A stretch of 64,000 nucleotides of DNA from GCA-001735895 sp964488685 (GCA_964488685.1 CAZAVY010000001.1:1-64000), one strand, 5' to 3'; shown: positions 41,099-50,531, counted from the stretch's first letter. A program made the numbers and translations. The notes: a model not told the origin generated them from the sequence alone.

Positions 41099-43298
41099 TA
41101 ATCCTTTCAGCATGAGTTGGTTCGGCTATGTTGCCGATTATCTGTGCTTGTTGATAGCCTAGTTTTCGTAGTTTCTGCAAACATTTTGCGGCATCTTTCT
41201 CGGCAACGCCCGCTAGCAGCCCTCCCGCAGTCTGCGGGTCAAAGAGCAAGGGATAGGCGGCGTGCTCGGTGAGCTTGCCGTCATTTGAAATTCTGTGCCG
41301 AATACGGATGTTCTGCGGGTGTAACGAGCTTTCGATTCCTTGGCCCGCCAAGGTGATAACACCGGGGTAAAGGGGTAGCTGTTCGATGTTGACTTCCGCC
41401 TCGCAAGCCGATGCCCGCAGCATTTCATACAGGTGCCCGGCAAGGCCAAATCCGGTAACGTCAGTACAGGCATTGACCTTGAACTGCCGAAAACACCGGG
41501 CCGCTGCCCGGTTCGAAACCAGCATCTGTTCGATTGCGTCGTCGATCCACTGGCCCCGTGCCTTACCGCGCATATCGGCGGCAAACAAAATTCCACTTCC
41601 CAGTGGTCGGGTCAGAATCAACCGATCACCGGGTTTTAAACCGGACTTCAGCATCAATTTTTCAGACGTTGCGAATCCGTTTACACTCAGCCCACAGCTC
41701 ATCTGAACGGCTTCCCCGCTATGCCCTCCTACCAACCTGGTCTGGTTTTGCGTCAGAGTTTCGACCACTCCCGACATCAATTGATACAAATCCTGCGATT
41801 GCCTGGCTTCACTGCCATAGACGACGTTTGCGATCACCATCGCGCTATGGGCATCCACTCCCATGGCATATAAGTCACCGAGTGCATGATTAGCGGCTAT
41901 GCGACCAAACAGATAAGCATCGTCAATAAAACTGCGGAAGTGGTCGATCGATTGAATCAATACCATGCCGGTCGGAATCCTGATCAGAGCCGCGTCGTCC
42001 GCATGCTCGAAAGCGGATTCACCGGCAACGCCATATTGATCATAGATTTGCTCAAGCACTCGTTCCAGAACGGCGCTACCGACTTTGGAGCCACAACCAC
42101 CGCAACGCATCACCGCGGTATTCCCGGCCTTGCTTTCGCTGGCGGTCATTTCCGGCAGTAGGGTGAAACGACGCATAAATTTGCGATCGATTCGATCCTT
42201 GAGCCACCAGCACCATTTACCCTCTAAACTCCAGCGCCCACGACTAGCGACGGCGTAGCGATTCCCGGTTGAAATCAGTGACAGGAACGCCGACTGGGGC
42301 TTGAACGGTTTGAGTGCTCGATGCTCGAGTTTTCGAATCAGGTTACGTGCCAGCGGTATACCCTGACGCACCGCGAACACTCCCGATCTGGGCCTTGGAT
42401 AATCGGCAACCGAGGCAACGTCACCGACCGCAAAAACGGCTTCGTGGGAAAGGCTTTGCAGACAGGGGTTGACTGCGATGAATCCATTGCCGTCCAATGC
42501 TAATCCTGTATCCCCCAGCCACACAGCGGCACTGGCATGCGTAGTCCAGATTGCCAGATCGGCCACAACCGGGATAGCGAAATCCCCGAGCAGACAACCC
42601 TCTGAAAAACACTCAACCGGATGGTTGTAGTATACCTTTATCGAACGCTGCTTCAGAACCTCGGCAAAACGTCGTTGAACCCCGATATTGTGTCCTGTCA
42701 GCAGGCGATCACGATCGGTCAGGATTGCAAGTTTCAGGCAGGCTTTCGTGTTCGCCATTTGTTGTGCGCGGTATTGCAGGGACAAAGCCAGTTCGATTCC
42801 CCCTGCACCACCGCCAATAATTGCCAACTGTAAATCGGTATCACTATCGAGCAATCGCTGCTCAACCTGAAACCAGGATTCGATAAAACGATCAACCGGC
42901 TTGACTGCGAATTGATCAACCTTTGGAGCATCGGTCAGCGGGCTGCTGGGTCTGGAGCCGATGTTGATCGACAGCAGGTCATAGTCGATCGAGGGTCTGC
43001 CGTTTATCTCTATCTGCCTGCGATCGGCGTCGATACCAGTTACTTCAGCATGTACAATTCGTGCGCCGGCGTAGCGCGCCAGCGGCAGCAGGTCAATATG
43101 CGCTTCGTCATGGGTGTAGTGACCGGCGATAAAACCCGGCAGCATGCCCGAATAAGGCGTGTGCAGATCGCGTGTTACAAGCGTAATTCGGACCCCCGAC
43201 AGTGGCTTCATGGCGAAATGTCTGAGCACAAACAGATGGCTGTGCCCTCCCCCGATCAAAATCAGGTCGGCAGAAATCGGTGACTCATCTTTTCGCAT
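41079..43298 (-). CDS. selD: FAD-dependent oxidoreductase fused to selenide, water dikinase (SelD)
   Basis: The N-terminal half (about 1-385) is an NDH-2-like flavoprotein with the dinucleotide-binding start LILIGGGHSHLFVLRHFA and a second nucleotide motif IIGGGAGGIELALSL. The C-terminal half (about 395-739) is SelD, which makes selenophosphate from selenide and ATP; its CGGCGSKVG motif carries cysteine rather than selenocysteine at the catalytic position, followed by DDAALIRIPTG. Selenophosphate feeds selenouridine tRNA modification and/or selenocysteine synthesis. This fusion is known in other bacteria and may couple selenium reduction to its activation. No selA, selB or selU is in the window. 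Confidence 0.93.
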   Translation of the reverse strand: MRKDESPISADLILIGGGHSHLFVLRHFAMKPLSGVRITLVTRDLHTPYSGMLPGFIAGHYTHDEAHIDLLPLARYAGARIVHAEVTGIDADRRQIEINGRPSIDYDLLSINIGSRPSSPLTDAPKVDQFAVKPVDRFIESWFQVEQRLLDSDTDLQLAIIGGGAGGIELALSLQYRAQQMANTKACLKLAILTDRDRLLTGHNIGVQRRFAEVLKQRSIKVYYNHPVECFSEGCLLGDFAIPVVADLAIWTTHASAAVWLGDTGLALDGNGFIAVNPCLQSLSHEAVFAVGDVASVADYPRPRSGVFAVRQGIPLARNLIRKLEHRALKPFKPQSAFLSLISTGNRYAVASRGRWSLEGKWCWWLKDRIDRKFMRRFTLLPEMTASESKAGNTAVMRCGGCGSKVGSAVLERVLEQIYDQYGVAGESAFEHADDAALIRIPTGMVLIQSIDHFRSFIDDAYLFGRIAANHALGDLYAMGVDAHSAMVIANVVYGSEARQSQDLYQLMSGVVETLTQNQTRLVGGHSGEAVQMSCGLSVNGFATSEKLMLKSGLKPGDRLILTRPLGSGILFAADMRGKARGQWIDDAIEQMLVSNRAAARCFRQFKVNACTDVTGFGLAGHLYEMLRASACEAEVNIEQLPLYPGVITLAGQGIESSLHPQNIRIRHRISNDGKLTEHAAYPLLFDPQTAGGLLAGVAEKDAAKCLQKLRKLGYQQAQIIGNIAEPTHAERIIRLVDA

Positions 43299-43367
43299 CG
43301 AAAATCAACATCGTTGTGTGTCGCTATCTAAAGTCCAGTAATCGCTCTGGTATTATGCGTGTAGCTT

Positions 43368-44525
43368 TTGTACTGTAAAGCCATGTTTAGGTTTATCCGG
43401 TTTCTATCCTGTGGACTGTTGGCACTACTCACGGGACTTTCGACAACAGCGTTGGTGGCACAGCAGTTTCGCGGAATCGAACAAGGCCAGGCCGGTGTTC
43501 GAGTTGAACAAATACTCAGCGGTTTGGGCATTCCCTGGGGCATGGCATTTTTATCCCCGCAGCAACTGCTTGTCACCGACCGTAGCGGATCAGTACAACT
43601 GGTCGATATTGAAAATATCAGCACCTTAAAGCTCGGCGGCCTGCCCCGGGATATTGTTGCAGAGGGCCAGGGTGGCATGCTTGATGTCGCAATCGGGCCC
43701 AATTATGCACGCGATGGATGGATATATTTCACCTACAGCAAAAGTGTCGATTTCGAAGCCGCCACCACGCTGGCGCGAGCGCGGTTAGCCCGGAATCGAT
43801 TCATCGACTGGCAGGACTTACTGGTTACCGATTCGGCAACCGAATCCAGGCAACACTTTGGCAGTCGAATCGCGTTCGACGACAGGGGTCATGTGTTTTT
43901 CGGGGTTGGGGATCGAGGCAACCGAAACATGGCCCAGGAACTGAGCAATCACATCGGTAGCATCATGCGTCTCAATCTGGATGGCAGCATACCGGACGAT
44001 AACCCCTTCGTCGACGACCCCGATGCGCGCGCTGAAATCTGGAGTTACGGTCATCGAAATCCACAGGGTTTAATATTCGACCCGGTAACGCAAAGGTTAT
44101 GGTCGATCGAGCATGGACCCCGTGGCGGTGATGAACTCAATCTGGTGTTGAAAGGCAGGAACTACGGTTGGCCGGTAGTCAGTCATGGCAAGGAGTACTG
44201 GGCACCGTTATCGATCGGCGAAGGTATCAGCAAACCCGGACTGGAAGACCCGCGCAAGGTTTATATCCCATCGATCGCACCCGGCAGCCTGATGATGTAT
44301 CGAGGTAACGCCTTCCCCAAGTGGCGCGGAAATTTGTTTTCAGGCGCACTCAAACTGCGTCACTTGAACCGGATTACCATTTCTGATTCGGGCCATGCAA
44401 GCGGCGAGGAACGCCTGTTCGAAGACCTCAATGAGCGTATTCGTGCGCTGACCCAAAGTCCCGAAGGCTGGATTTACTTTTCCACCGATAGTGGTCGCCT
44501 TTTGCGAATACTTCCCCAACAATGA
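43368..44525 (+). CDS. PQQ-dependent sugar dehydrogenase-like protein
   Basis: A signal peptide (about 1-24) exports this 385-residue six-bladed propeller. Blocks such as SGLGIPWGMAFL, GMLDVAIGPNYARDGWIYFTYSKS, FGSRIAFDDRGHVFFGVGDRG and LWSIEHGPRGGDELNLV are typical of the soluble aldose sugar dehydrogenase family (YliI type) that binds PQQ. Its electron acceptor and sugar are unknown. It overlaps the following small gene by four bases (ATGA), so the two are translationally coupled. Confidence 0.9.
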   Translation: MYCKAMFRFIRFLSCGLLALLTGLSTTALVAQQFRGIEQGQAGVRVEQILSGLGIPWGMAFLSPQQLLVTDRSGSVQLVDIENISTLKLGGLPRDIVAEGQGGMLDVAIGPNYARDGWIYFTYSKSVDFEAATTLARARLARNRFIDWQDLLVTDSATESRQHFGSRIAFDDRGHVFFGVGDRGNRNMAQELSNHIGSIMRLNLDGSIPDDNPFVDDPDARAEIWSYGHRNPQGLIFDPVTQRLWSIEHGPRGGDELNLVLKGRNYGWPVVSHGKEYWAPLSIGEGISKPGLEDPRKVYIPSIAPGSLMMYRGNAFPKWRGNLFSGALKLRHLNRITISDSGHASGEERLFEDLNERIRALTQSPEGWIYFSTDSGRLLRILPQQ

Positions 44526-44716
44526 TTAACCAAGTTATCGAAGTTGTAGTGCAATGTCCCTATTGCTGGGAGGAATTTACGCTTTTGGTCGATGGTTCGA
44601 TAGTGATGCAGGAATACATCGAGGATTGCGAAATTTGCTGTCGCCCAATCGATTTCGTGGTCGAGGTAGATGAGCAGGATCGGGCGAAGGTGCAGGCAGG
44701 CCTGCCGTATGGGTAA
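44522..44716 (+). CDS. CPXCG-motif cysteine-rich small protein
   Basis: This 64-residue protein begins with two beta strands around CPYC (residues 12-15) and ends its core with CEICC (36-40), a four-cysteine zinc-ribbon pattern known from the CPXCG family. The rest is acidic. The function is unknown. Its start overlaps the stop of the sugar dehydrogenase gene by four bases. Confidence 0.88.
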   Translation: MINQVIEVVVQCPYCWEEFTLLVDGSIVMQEYIEDCEICCRPIDFVVEVDEQDRAKVQAGLPYG

Positions 44717-44788
44717 GCCAGGCAAATCAGTGCTACTCCTGATACTGCTGCTGGACCGGGGCTACGCGAGTGCTTCGCCTGGGAGGTT

Positions 44789-45061
44789 TTAACGAACAAC
44801 GAATTCGGTAAAGGCCACACTTCCCTGGGTCTCCTCGAAACACAGATCGGTGACGCGCGCATGACCCGGGCCGATGCGCATTTTTTCAATCACGCTGGCT
44901 ACGGCGTCGGGCCCACCCTGAAGTACAAACTCGACCCGACCATCATTGAGATTCCGGGCATATCCAGAGATTTGCTCCGCCTTGGCATGACACAACACAA
45001 AGTAACGAAAGCCGACGCCCTGTACCCGTCCAGAGACATGACCTTTTACGCTAAGACTTCC
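44789..45061 (-). CDS. Acylphosphatase
   Basis: Acylphosphatases hydrolyse carboxyl-phosphate bonds such as acetyl phosphate. The 90-residue sequence has the signature SGRVQGVGFRYFV with the catalytic arginine and ARNLNDGRVE with the catalytic asparagine. I start at ATG 45061 (MGSLSVKGHVSG). An upstream extension of the frame is open but does not fit the family. The start overlaps the downstream end of the ferredoxin-like gene by 11 bases. Confidence 0.92.
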   Translation of the reverse strand, partial: GSLSVKGHVSGRVQGVGFRYFVLCHAKAEQISGYARNLNDGRVEFVLQGGPDAVASVIEKMRIGPGHARVTDLCFEETQGSVAFTEFVVR

Positions 45062-45344
45062 CATCCAAAGATTCGATAAAAGTTTTAAGCTCGGCAATGA
45101 TAACCGGCAGGCGCTGTTCGTCAATTTCGGTAAAAAAAGGACCCGCCGGCGCAATTCGCATTACCGGTCCCTGTTCGCAACGACCCAGGCATTCGCGTCT
45201 GATTATCGGGACTTGCAGTCCCTGATCCGAAATCATAGCCTCAATTTTGCGGATCAGGTCGAGATTTCCGCTGCCGACACAGGAGCGCTGACCGGTACCC
45301 AGCCTTTGATTGATACATACGACTAAACGTACCGGCGTTGGCAT
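45051..45344 (-). CDS. Thioredoxin-like [2Fe-2S] ferredoxin-type protein
   Basis: The start at ATG 45344 (MPTPVRLVVCINQRLG) gives 97 residues. Four cysteines in the order C-x10-C and C-x3-C (CINQRLGTGQRSC, then RRECLGRCEQGP) match the thioredoxin-fold [2Fe-2S] ferredoxins (NuoE-like, (2Fe-2S)-domain). It probably transfers electrons, partner unknown. The start is one base before the end of the lipoprotein gene, suggesting translational coupling. The frame extends further upstream but that part has no family resemblance. Confidence 0.83.
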   Translation of the reverse strand: MPTPVRLVVCINQRLGTGQRSCVGSGNLDLIRKIEAMISDQGLQVPIIRRECLGRCEQGPVMRIAPAGPFFTEIDEQRLPVIIAELKTFIESLDGKS

Positions 45345-45345
45345 G

Positions 45346-45786
45346 TCAGCTAGTGGCAAGTTTCGATTGTATCGACTGCCGTTGCAGGCTCCAGAATTCA
45401 GCCCAGCGCGCCAGCAGGCGCAAACCATCACGTTGCTGGGATTCATCACCCGCCTCGATTCCAAGGCGGTAATTTTCAACGCCCTTGACGAAATAACGTT
45501 GATAATTTTTACCGAGCCGCAAATCGAGCCCATCGAGAAATTTACGTTCGACCTGAAATGCCAGTTTCAAACCCTGATCCAGCGTGGCCAGGGCCTGGGT
45601 CAATTCCTTCTGATTCAGATCAGCGGAGCGCAACTGCCTGCCACCGGTTTCTACCTGATTCAGGGATTCGAGAAAATAATAGCTTTGGCTTTCGGAAACC
45701 TCGGTATCATCCGTCGACGACGAGCAGGCCACCAGCACAACCAGCAGCAGGCAGAATAAGAATCCGTTGCGCTGACCCGGCGTCAT
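45346..45786 (-). CDS. Lipoprotein of unknown function
   Basis: The 146-residue product starts with a hydrophobic leader ending LVVLVACSSS, a lipobox with Cys21, so it is a lipid-anchored envelope protein. The mature part is charged and predicted helical, with a WAEFWSLQRQS segment near the end. I do not recognise a family. Its start overlaps the argG stop by four bases, so it is co-translated with argG. Confidence 0.7.
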   Translation of the reverse strand: MTPGQRNGFLFCLLLVVLVACSSSTDDTEVSESQSYYFLESLNQVETGGRQLRSADLNQKELTQALATLDQGLKLAFQVERKFLDGLDLRLGKNYQRYFVKGVENYRLGIEAGDESQQRDGLRLLARWAEFWSLQRQSIQSKLATS

Positions 45787-46994
45787 CTCTTTCCGGCAAT
45801 TCGCATCCGCAGCGCGTTTAGCTTGATGAATCCCTCCGCATCCTTTTGATTATAAGCGCCACGGTCGTCTTCGAAGGTTACGATAGCCTGATCAAACAGG
45901 CTATTGGTCGCAGACTTACGACCGACTACTGTGACCGACCCCTTGTACAGTTTGACTCGTACATCACCGTTTACCGTCGCCTGTGAAGCATCTATCAACT
46001 GTTGCAACATTTCACGTTCGGGACTCCACCAGTAGCCGTTGTAGATCAGGTGGGCATATTTGGGCATCAACTCATCTTTCAGGTGCGCGGCTTCACGGTC
46101 CAGTGTGATCGACTCGATTCCACGGTGCGCTTTTAGCATGATACTGCCTCCCGGAGTTTCATAACATCCCCGCGATTTCATTCCGACATAGCGATTCTCG
46201 ACAATATCCAGCCGTCCCACCCCGTGCGCCCCGCCTTCCTGGTTGAGACGGGTCAGCACCCGGGCCGGACTCATGCGCTCGCCATCCACTGAAACCACGT
46301 CTCCATTTTCAAAGCCCAACTCCAGGTAGCCCGGCTTGTCAGGTGCCTTTTCAGGTGATACCGAACGTTGCCACATTTCGTCCTGCGCTTCGAACCACGG
46401 GTCTTCCAGTTCACCACCCTCGTAAGAGATATGCAGCAGGTTCGCATCCATCGAATAAGGCGATTTTCGGCCTTTTTTGTTTTCGATTGCAATGCCGGCC
46501 GCATCGGCGTATGCCAGCAGGCTCTCACGCGAATTCAAATCCCATTCACGCCACGGCGCGATAACCCTGATGTCGGGGTTAAGCGCATAGGCACCAAGTT
46601 CGAAACGAACCTGGTCATTGCCTTTTCCTGTGGCACCGTGCGATACCGCGTCAGCACCGGTCTCGGCGGCTATTTCAACCAGGCGTTTGGCGATTAACGG
46701 ACGGGCTATCGATGTGCCCAGCAGGTATTCGCCTTCGTAAACAGTATTGCCGCGGAACATCGGGTAAACGAAATCGCGCACGAATTCTTCCTGCAGGTCT
46801 TCGATAAAGATTTCCCTGACCCCGTATTTCTCGGCCTTCAAACGAGCGGGTTCGAGTTCTTCACCCTGCCCGATATCGGCGGTAAAGGTCACGACTTCGC
46901 ATTGATATTCATCCTCCAGCCATTTAAGGATTACTGATGTATCCAGGCCTCCTGAGTAAGCCAGTACCACCTTGTTTACTGATTTTTCGTTCAT
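45783..46994 (-). CDS. argG: Argininosuccinate synthase
   Basis: ArgG condenses citrulline and aspartate with ATP in arginine synthesis. The pyrophosphatase-type P-loop is AYSGGLDTSVILKWL (about 11-25). Other family blocks are AVSHGATGKGNDQVRFELGA and WEAQDEM-type residues in the substrate-binding region, with SRGCYETPGG near residue 270. Length (403) is right. The four genes argG, lipoprotein, ferredoxin-like and acylphosphatase overlap or abut each other and form one unit. Confidence 0.97.
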   Translation of the reverse strand: MNEKSVNKVVLAYSGGLDTSVILKWLEDEYQCEVVTFTADIGQGEELEPARLKAEKYGVREIFIEDLQEEFVRDFVYPMFRGNTVYEGEYLLGTSIARPLIAKRLVEIAAETGADAVSHGATGKGNDQVRFELGAYALNPDIRVIAPWREWDLNSRESLLAYADAAGIAIENKKGRKSPYSMDANLLHISYEGGELEDPWFEAQDEMWQRSVSPEKAPDKPGYLELGFENGDVVSVDGERMSPARVLTRLNQEGGAHGVGRLDIVENRYVGMKSRGCYETPGGSIMLKAHRGIESITLDREAAHLKDELMPKYAHLIYNGYWWSPEREMLQQLIDASQATVNGDVRVKLYKGSVTVVGRKSATNSLFDQAIVTFEDDRGAYNQKDAEGFIKLNALRMRIAGKR

Positions 46995-47059
46995 AATTTT
47001 CCTGTCACTACCGAGCCCGGGTTTACGGCCTTAAAAAAGGTGGGTATTGTCTTTAGAAA

Positions 47060-47089
47060 TGACACAAAAATCCAGCATAAGCGTATAAT
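47060..47089 (+). promoter_or_regulatory. Candidate sigma-70 promoter of the MBL-fold gene
   Basis: TATAAT at 47084-47089 is a perfect -10 box. A weak -35 (TGACAC, 47060-47065) lies 18 bases upstream. The start codon of the MBL-fold gene is 28 bases after the -10 box. The same intergenic region also serves argG on the other strand. Confidence 0.45.
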
Positions 47090-47116
47090 ACGAGCATTAA
47101 AACCGGAGCAACTATC

Positions 47117-47833
47117 ATGTCAGAACCTGGTTTCAAAGTGCACGCGATGGAGTTGGGACCAATGGAAAATTTCGTCTACCTGATAGAAGATGTTTCCAGC
47201 CGTCGCTGTGCGGTGGTTGATCCGGCCTGGGAGGTCGATCAAATAGTCGCCCGCGCAACCCAGTACCACCTCAACATTACCGATATCCTGCTCACCCATA
47301 GCCACCATGATCATATCAACGGTATCGAGGGATTGTTGAACCACTGTAGTGCCGAAGTGCACCTGCTCAAGCCTGAATACGAATTCTGGCAACAGGAACT
47401 GGACAAACCCAGCCTGCACCATGGCGGTGACGAACTGCAACTCGGTGATACTACGATCAAGATGCTGCATACGCCGGGCCATACGCCGGGGTCTGCTTGC
47501 TACCAGCTTGGTAACGAAATAATTACCGGGGATACCCTGTTTGTATTCGGTTGCGGGCGTTGTGACCTCAGCGGCGGCAACCCGGAGAAAATGTTCGATA
47601 CGCTGAAAAACATGAAACAACGCTTACCGCAGGATATGCTGATTCACCCGGGGCACAATTATTCGGTCAAACAAAATTGCACTCTGGCCGAGCAACTCGA
47701 CGGCAATCCGTTCATGCATTTCGACGACGCCGATTCCTTCGTCAACTACCGCATGCATGTGCATGACCGGACCCGTGACGAACCCTATGCCGCGCTCAGC
47801 AGGCAGCAGTTGAAAATAGCCAGTTTACTTTAA
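47117..47833 (+). CDS. MBL-fold metallo-hydrolase (glyoxalase II-like)
   Basis: This 238-residue protein has the metallo-beta-lactamase fold. The metal-binding THSHHDHINGIEG lies near residue 59, followed by HTPGHTPGSACY, GDTLFVFGCGRCD and HPGHNY. These match the hydroxyacylglutathione hydrolase (GloB)-related group that hydrolyses thioesters or persulfides. The family also includes persulfide dioxygenases, but the GloB-like length and motif order favour hydrolase activity. It is a single-gene unit with a good promoter. Confidence 0.88.
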   Translation: MSEPGFKVHAMELGPMENFVYLIEDVSSRRCAVVDPAWEVDQIVARATQYHLNITDILLTHSHHDHINGIEGLLNHCSAEVHLLKPEYEFWQQELDKPSLHHGGDELQLGDTTIKMLHTPGHTPGSACYQLGNEIITGDTLFVFGCGRCDLSGGNPEKMFDTLKNMKQRLPQDMLIHPGHNYSVKQNCTLAEQLDGNPFMHFDDADSFVNYRMHVHDRTRDEPYAALSRQQLKIASLL

Positions 47834-47883
47834 CGAACTGACCCTGAAAATAAAATTTCAACCCTTTCGCAGGGGCTTGCCTT

Positions 47884-48603
47884 TCAATCCAGGCTACCGA
47901 ATACGCGCCGGAGTAACCGGGTAGTGCGGCGTCCGGGATTAGCGCGGATAAGTGCTTCCTCTTCGGCGATTAAAACAAACAGGCCGGCAATCGCCCTGTC
48001 GGTAGCATAAGCCTCCAGATCGGGATCGATATCGGAAACGCGCGGAAGCTGGTTGTACTTTTTAACGATTTCGCCGTAGTAGCGGGTGGCGTTTGTCTGT
48101 TGCAGGGTATCATGCACCACAGGCAGGAATTGCCGGCGCAGTTCGCTACCGCTAGTACGCATCAGGTAGCGGGTCGCGGCATCCGGTGCTCCGTTCAAAA
48201 TCTCGAAAGCGTTACCAATTTTCATCGAGGTAATTGCCGATATAAATATTTTTTTGGACCTGGCCGCCGCTTTCTCGGCGCTGCGATTCAACTGCCTGAC
48301 GAAACGATCGACATCCTTGCCGAAACCAATTTTTCGCAATGCCTTTTCTACCTGCTGCAATTCTGCAGGAAACTCGACTTTAAGCTTTGGATTGCCGAAA
48401 TAACCGTTTTCGACCGAGGCCGTGAGCGCTGCCCTGGAAATTCCCCGTGATAGTGAATCCTTTAACGCAGCCACGACTTCCGCTTTGCTCAGCGGCACTT
48501 CCTCGGCGCTTGCCGAAATAATTTCATAGGTCTGGCGCAGGTCCTTTTCGGAACAACCGATCAATAACATCGCCATGACCAGCGCAGTAACCAGTTTCAT
48601 CAT
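47884..48603 (-). CDS. DUF4197 lipoprotein
   Basis: The 239-residue product has a short hydrophobic leader with a lipobox LLIGCSEKD (Cys17). The mature part matches DUF4197: VAALKDSLSRGISRAALTAS, NPKLKVEFPAELQQVEKAL and the LNGAPDAATRYL block. Function is unknown. It starts six bases downstream of the HAD gene stop and is probably co-transcribed. Confidence 0.85.
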   Translation of the reverse strand: MMKLVTALVMAMLLIGCSEKDLRQTYEIISASAEEVPLSKAEVVAALKDSLSRGISRAALTASVENGYFGNPKLKVEFPAELQQVEKALRKIGFGKDVDRFVRQLNRSAEKAAARSKKIFISAITSMKIGNAFEILNGAPDAATRYLMRTSGSELRRQFLPVVHDTLQQTNATRYYGEIVKKYNQLPRVSDIDPDLEAYATDRAIAGLFVLIAEEEALIRANPGRRTTRLLRRVFGSLD

Positions 48604-48608
48604 TTCCC

Positions 48609-49211
48609 CTATAGGTACTCGATTATCTCGCCCAGGTCTTCGACCCTGATATCAGTATAGTCCGGCCAGTCGACATGACCGCAGGTATCTAAATGTACTG
48701 TTGCAACTCCAGCGCCTCTGCCGGCTTCGAGATCGTAAAGGTAATCACCGACCATGACCGTATCGCCGGCGTCAGCCTGCCAGAATTGCAACAACTGTTT
48801 AATCCCATCGGGCGATGGTTTGGGGAGGCATGAATCGCGGTCGAGGATATGATCCAGCGGGAAAAAGTGATCGAGCCTACAAGCCTGCAGGGTGTGTTTT
48901 ACAACCGGCATGGTGTTACGGGTCAGAATCGCCAGCTGTCGCTCTTTATCATAAAGCTTTTGCAGTAGTTCACTCGCGCCCTGCATCAGCGAGGCTTTAC
49001 CCGCATAATAGAATTCAAGTTCGTTAAGCGACTCCCACAAAGGAGCAGCCTCGAATTCCGGCATTGCCTGCAAAGCCTCGAGGATAGGCGTCTGTGGCGC
49101 CAGTCCGAGCTCACGCCGTATGTGTTCGAAATCATGCGCACTCACGGTCAAGGTTCCGTCCAGATCGAATATCCAGTGGCGGCGATTTCTAAGCAGGTCA
49201 GGGTTTTGCAT
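48609..49211 (-). CDS. HAD-superfamily phosphatase
   Basis: The 200-residue protein has HAD motif I DLDGTLT (about 16-22), motif II ILTRN, the KPSPDGI lysine region (motif III) and GDYLYDL-type motif IV. A cap insert lies between motifs I and II, as in phosphoglycolate phosphatase and related enzymes. Cytoplasmic. Substrate unknown. It is next to the DUF4197 gene on the same strand. Confidence 0.85.
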   Translation of the reverse strand: MQNPDLLRNRRHWIFDLDGTLTVSAHDFEHIRRELGLAPQTPILEALQAMPEFEAAPLWESLNELEFYYAGKASLMQGASELLQKLYDKERQLAILTRNTMPVVKHTLQACRLDHFFPLDHILDRDSCLPKPSPDGIKQLLQFWQADAGDTVMVGDYLYDLEAGRGAGVATVHLDTCGHVDWPDYTDIRVEDLGEIIEYL

Positions 49212-49291
49212 CTTACAATCTATTATCGTTGGGAATTATCGGGATTCAAGGTAGTATCGATGCCTGGTAATTTACCAAACAGGGAACCATT

Positions 49292-49774
49292 ATGACAATC
49301 CGGATTGGCGATACAATTCCAGCGGTTGATCTACAGCATATGGCCGCGGACGGAATCGAAACCGTAAACAGTGCAGATCTTTTTGCCGGGAAAAAAGTAG
49401 TGCTGTTCGCACTTCCCGGTGCTTTCACACCAACTTGTTCTGCATTGCATCTACCGGGTTATGTGGATGCCTCGGATGCATTGTTTGCGAAGGGCATCGA
49501 TCTCATCGCTTGTCTTTCGGTCAATGACGCGTTTGTCATGGATGCCTGGGGCAAACAACATAACGCGGATGGCCGCGTCATGATGATCGCCGATGGCAGC
49601 GCCCATTTCAGTCTGGCCGTCGGTCTCGAGGTCGATCTTGGCGCCTCGGGGATGGGAACGCGGTCACGACGATATGCGATGGTGGTCAATGATGGTGTGG
49701 TCGAACTACTCAATGTTGAAGCGCCTCGGGAACTAAAAGTCAGCAATGCCGAGACCCTATTAAGCAGTCTCTAA
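49292..49774 (+). CDS. Peroxiredoxin of the Prx5 type
   Basis: Prx5 reduces hydroperoxides with thioredoxin or glutaredoxin. The peroxidatic cysteine is in GAFTPTCSALHLPGY (about residues 46-60). LIACLSVNDAFVMDAWG and the MGTRSRRYAM block contain the remaining conserved residues. Length (160) is normal. It is a single gene that converges on tsaB. Confidence 0.93.
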   Translation: MTIRIGDTIPAVDLQHMAADGIETVNSADLFAGKKVVLFALPGAFTPTCSALHLPGYVDASDALFAKGIDLIACLSVNDAFVMDAWGKQHNADGRVMMIADGSAHFSLAVGLEVDLGASGMGTRSRRYAMVVNDGVVELLNVEAPRELKVSNAETLLSSL

Positions 49775-49841
49775 CAGGTAAACTTAATGCGGGCTAGTGC
49801 CTGCGGCGAGGTCTGCCCGGGCATTTGTAGTTCCTGATCCA

Positions 49842-50507
49842 TCAGGATCGGGGTTTTTCGGCGACCTGGTTACGCAGGTAATTGATACTGATCTGCCCGG
49901 CGCCGACACCGAGCTTCTGGTCGATAGCCCTGTCAGCGAGCTTGAGCAGCGATCTGGCATCGGGGAGCAGGTCTCCCTCTACCGGGAAATTAACCCTTTG
50001 CTTCAATTCATCGAACCATCCATGCCCGACTCCGCATTCGATATTTGCGCCGATATCGATGTCAATGGCCGCGCTCAGGCGCTCCTTGCCGACCAGCACA
50101 GCACAGCCTCCAGGGTCACGTTCGTAGCTAGCCCAGTATATTTCCCCCATGCGCGCATCTAGCGCAACCAGCGTATTCCGGAATTCGCTTCGATCCAGGC
50201 AAACCTGCGCCAGCAGTGCAAGGGTCGAGATCGGCAGCAGCGGAATACTGAGTGCGAGGCCTACACCCTGTGCCTGGGCAGCGGCGATACGGACCCCGGT
50301 AAACGCCCCGGGACCATTGCTAAAGGCACAGTATGAAATCATCGGTTTTTCGATATCGGCGGCTGCCAGCACCCGATCCATCATTTCAGGCAGTAAGCGG
50401 TTATGTTGTCGTGGCGAAATTTCAAATTGGTGGAAAATTGCGCCATCATGCCGTAATAAAGCCGCCGAGCAGGCTTCGGTAGAAGTATCGATAGCGAGAA
50501 TATTCAC
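49842..50507 (-). CDS. tsaB: tRNA threonylcarbamoyladenosine biosynthesis protein TsaB
   Basis: TsaB is the ASKHA-fold partner of TsaD in the t6A synthesis complex. ILAIDTSTEACSAALL near the start and NGPGAFTGVRIAAAQAQGV are the family blocks. I start at GTG 50507 (VNILAID), where most TsaB begin; another GTG 24 bases upstream is open, neither has a clear ribosome-binding site. The product is 221 residues. It converges on the peroxiredoxin gene. Confidence 0.93.
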   Translation of the reverse strand: MNILAIDTSTEACSAALLRHDGAIFHQFEISPRQHNRLLPEMMDRVLAAADIEKPMISYCAFSNGPGAFTGVRIAAAQAQGVGLALSIPLLPISTLALLAQVCLDRSEFRNTLVALDARMGEIYWASYERDPGGCAVLVGKERLSAAIDIDIGANIECGVGHGWFDELKQRVNFPVEGDLLPDARSLLKLADRAIDQKLGVGAGQISINYLRNQVAEKPRS

Positions 50508-50531
50508 GCCGCTATGATAGGCGAAAGCCAC

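Noticed and set aside
47850..47875. CCCT...AGGG hairpin between the MBL and DUF4197 genes
   Set aside because: Only four base pairs and no T-run.
49786..49823. Hairpin between the peroxiredoxin and tsaB genes as a terminator
   Set aside because: The stem is imperfect and no T-run follows on either strand; it may instead be a decayed half-site of the AGCCCGCATTT family.
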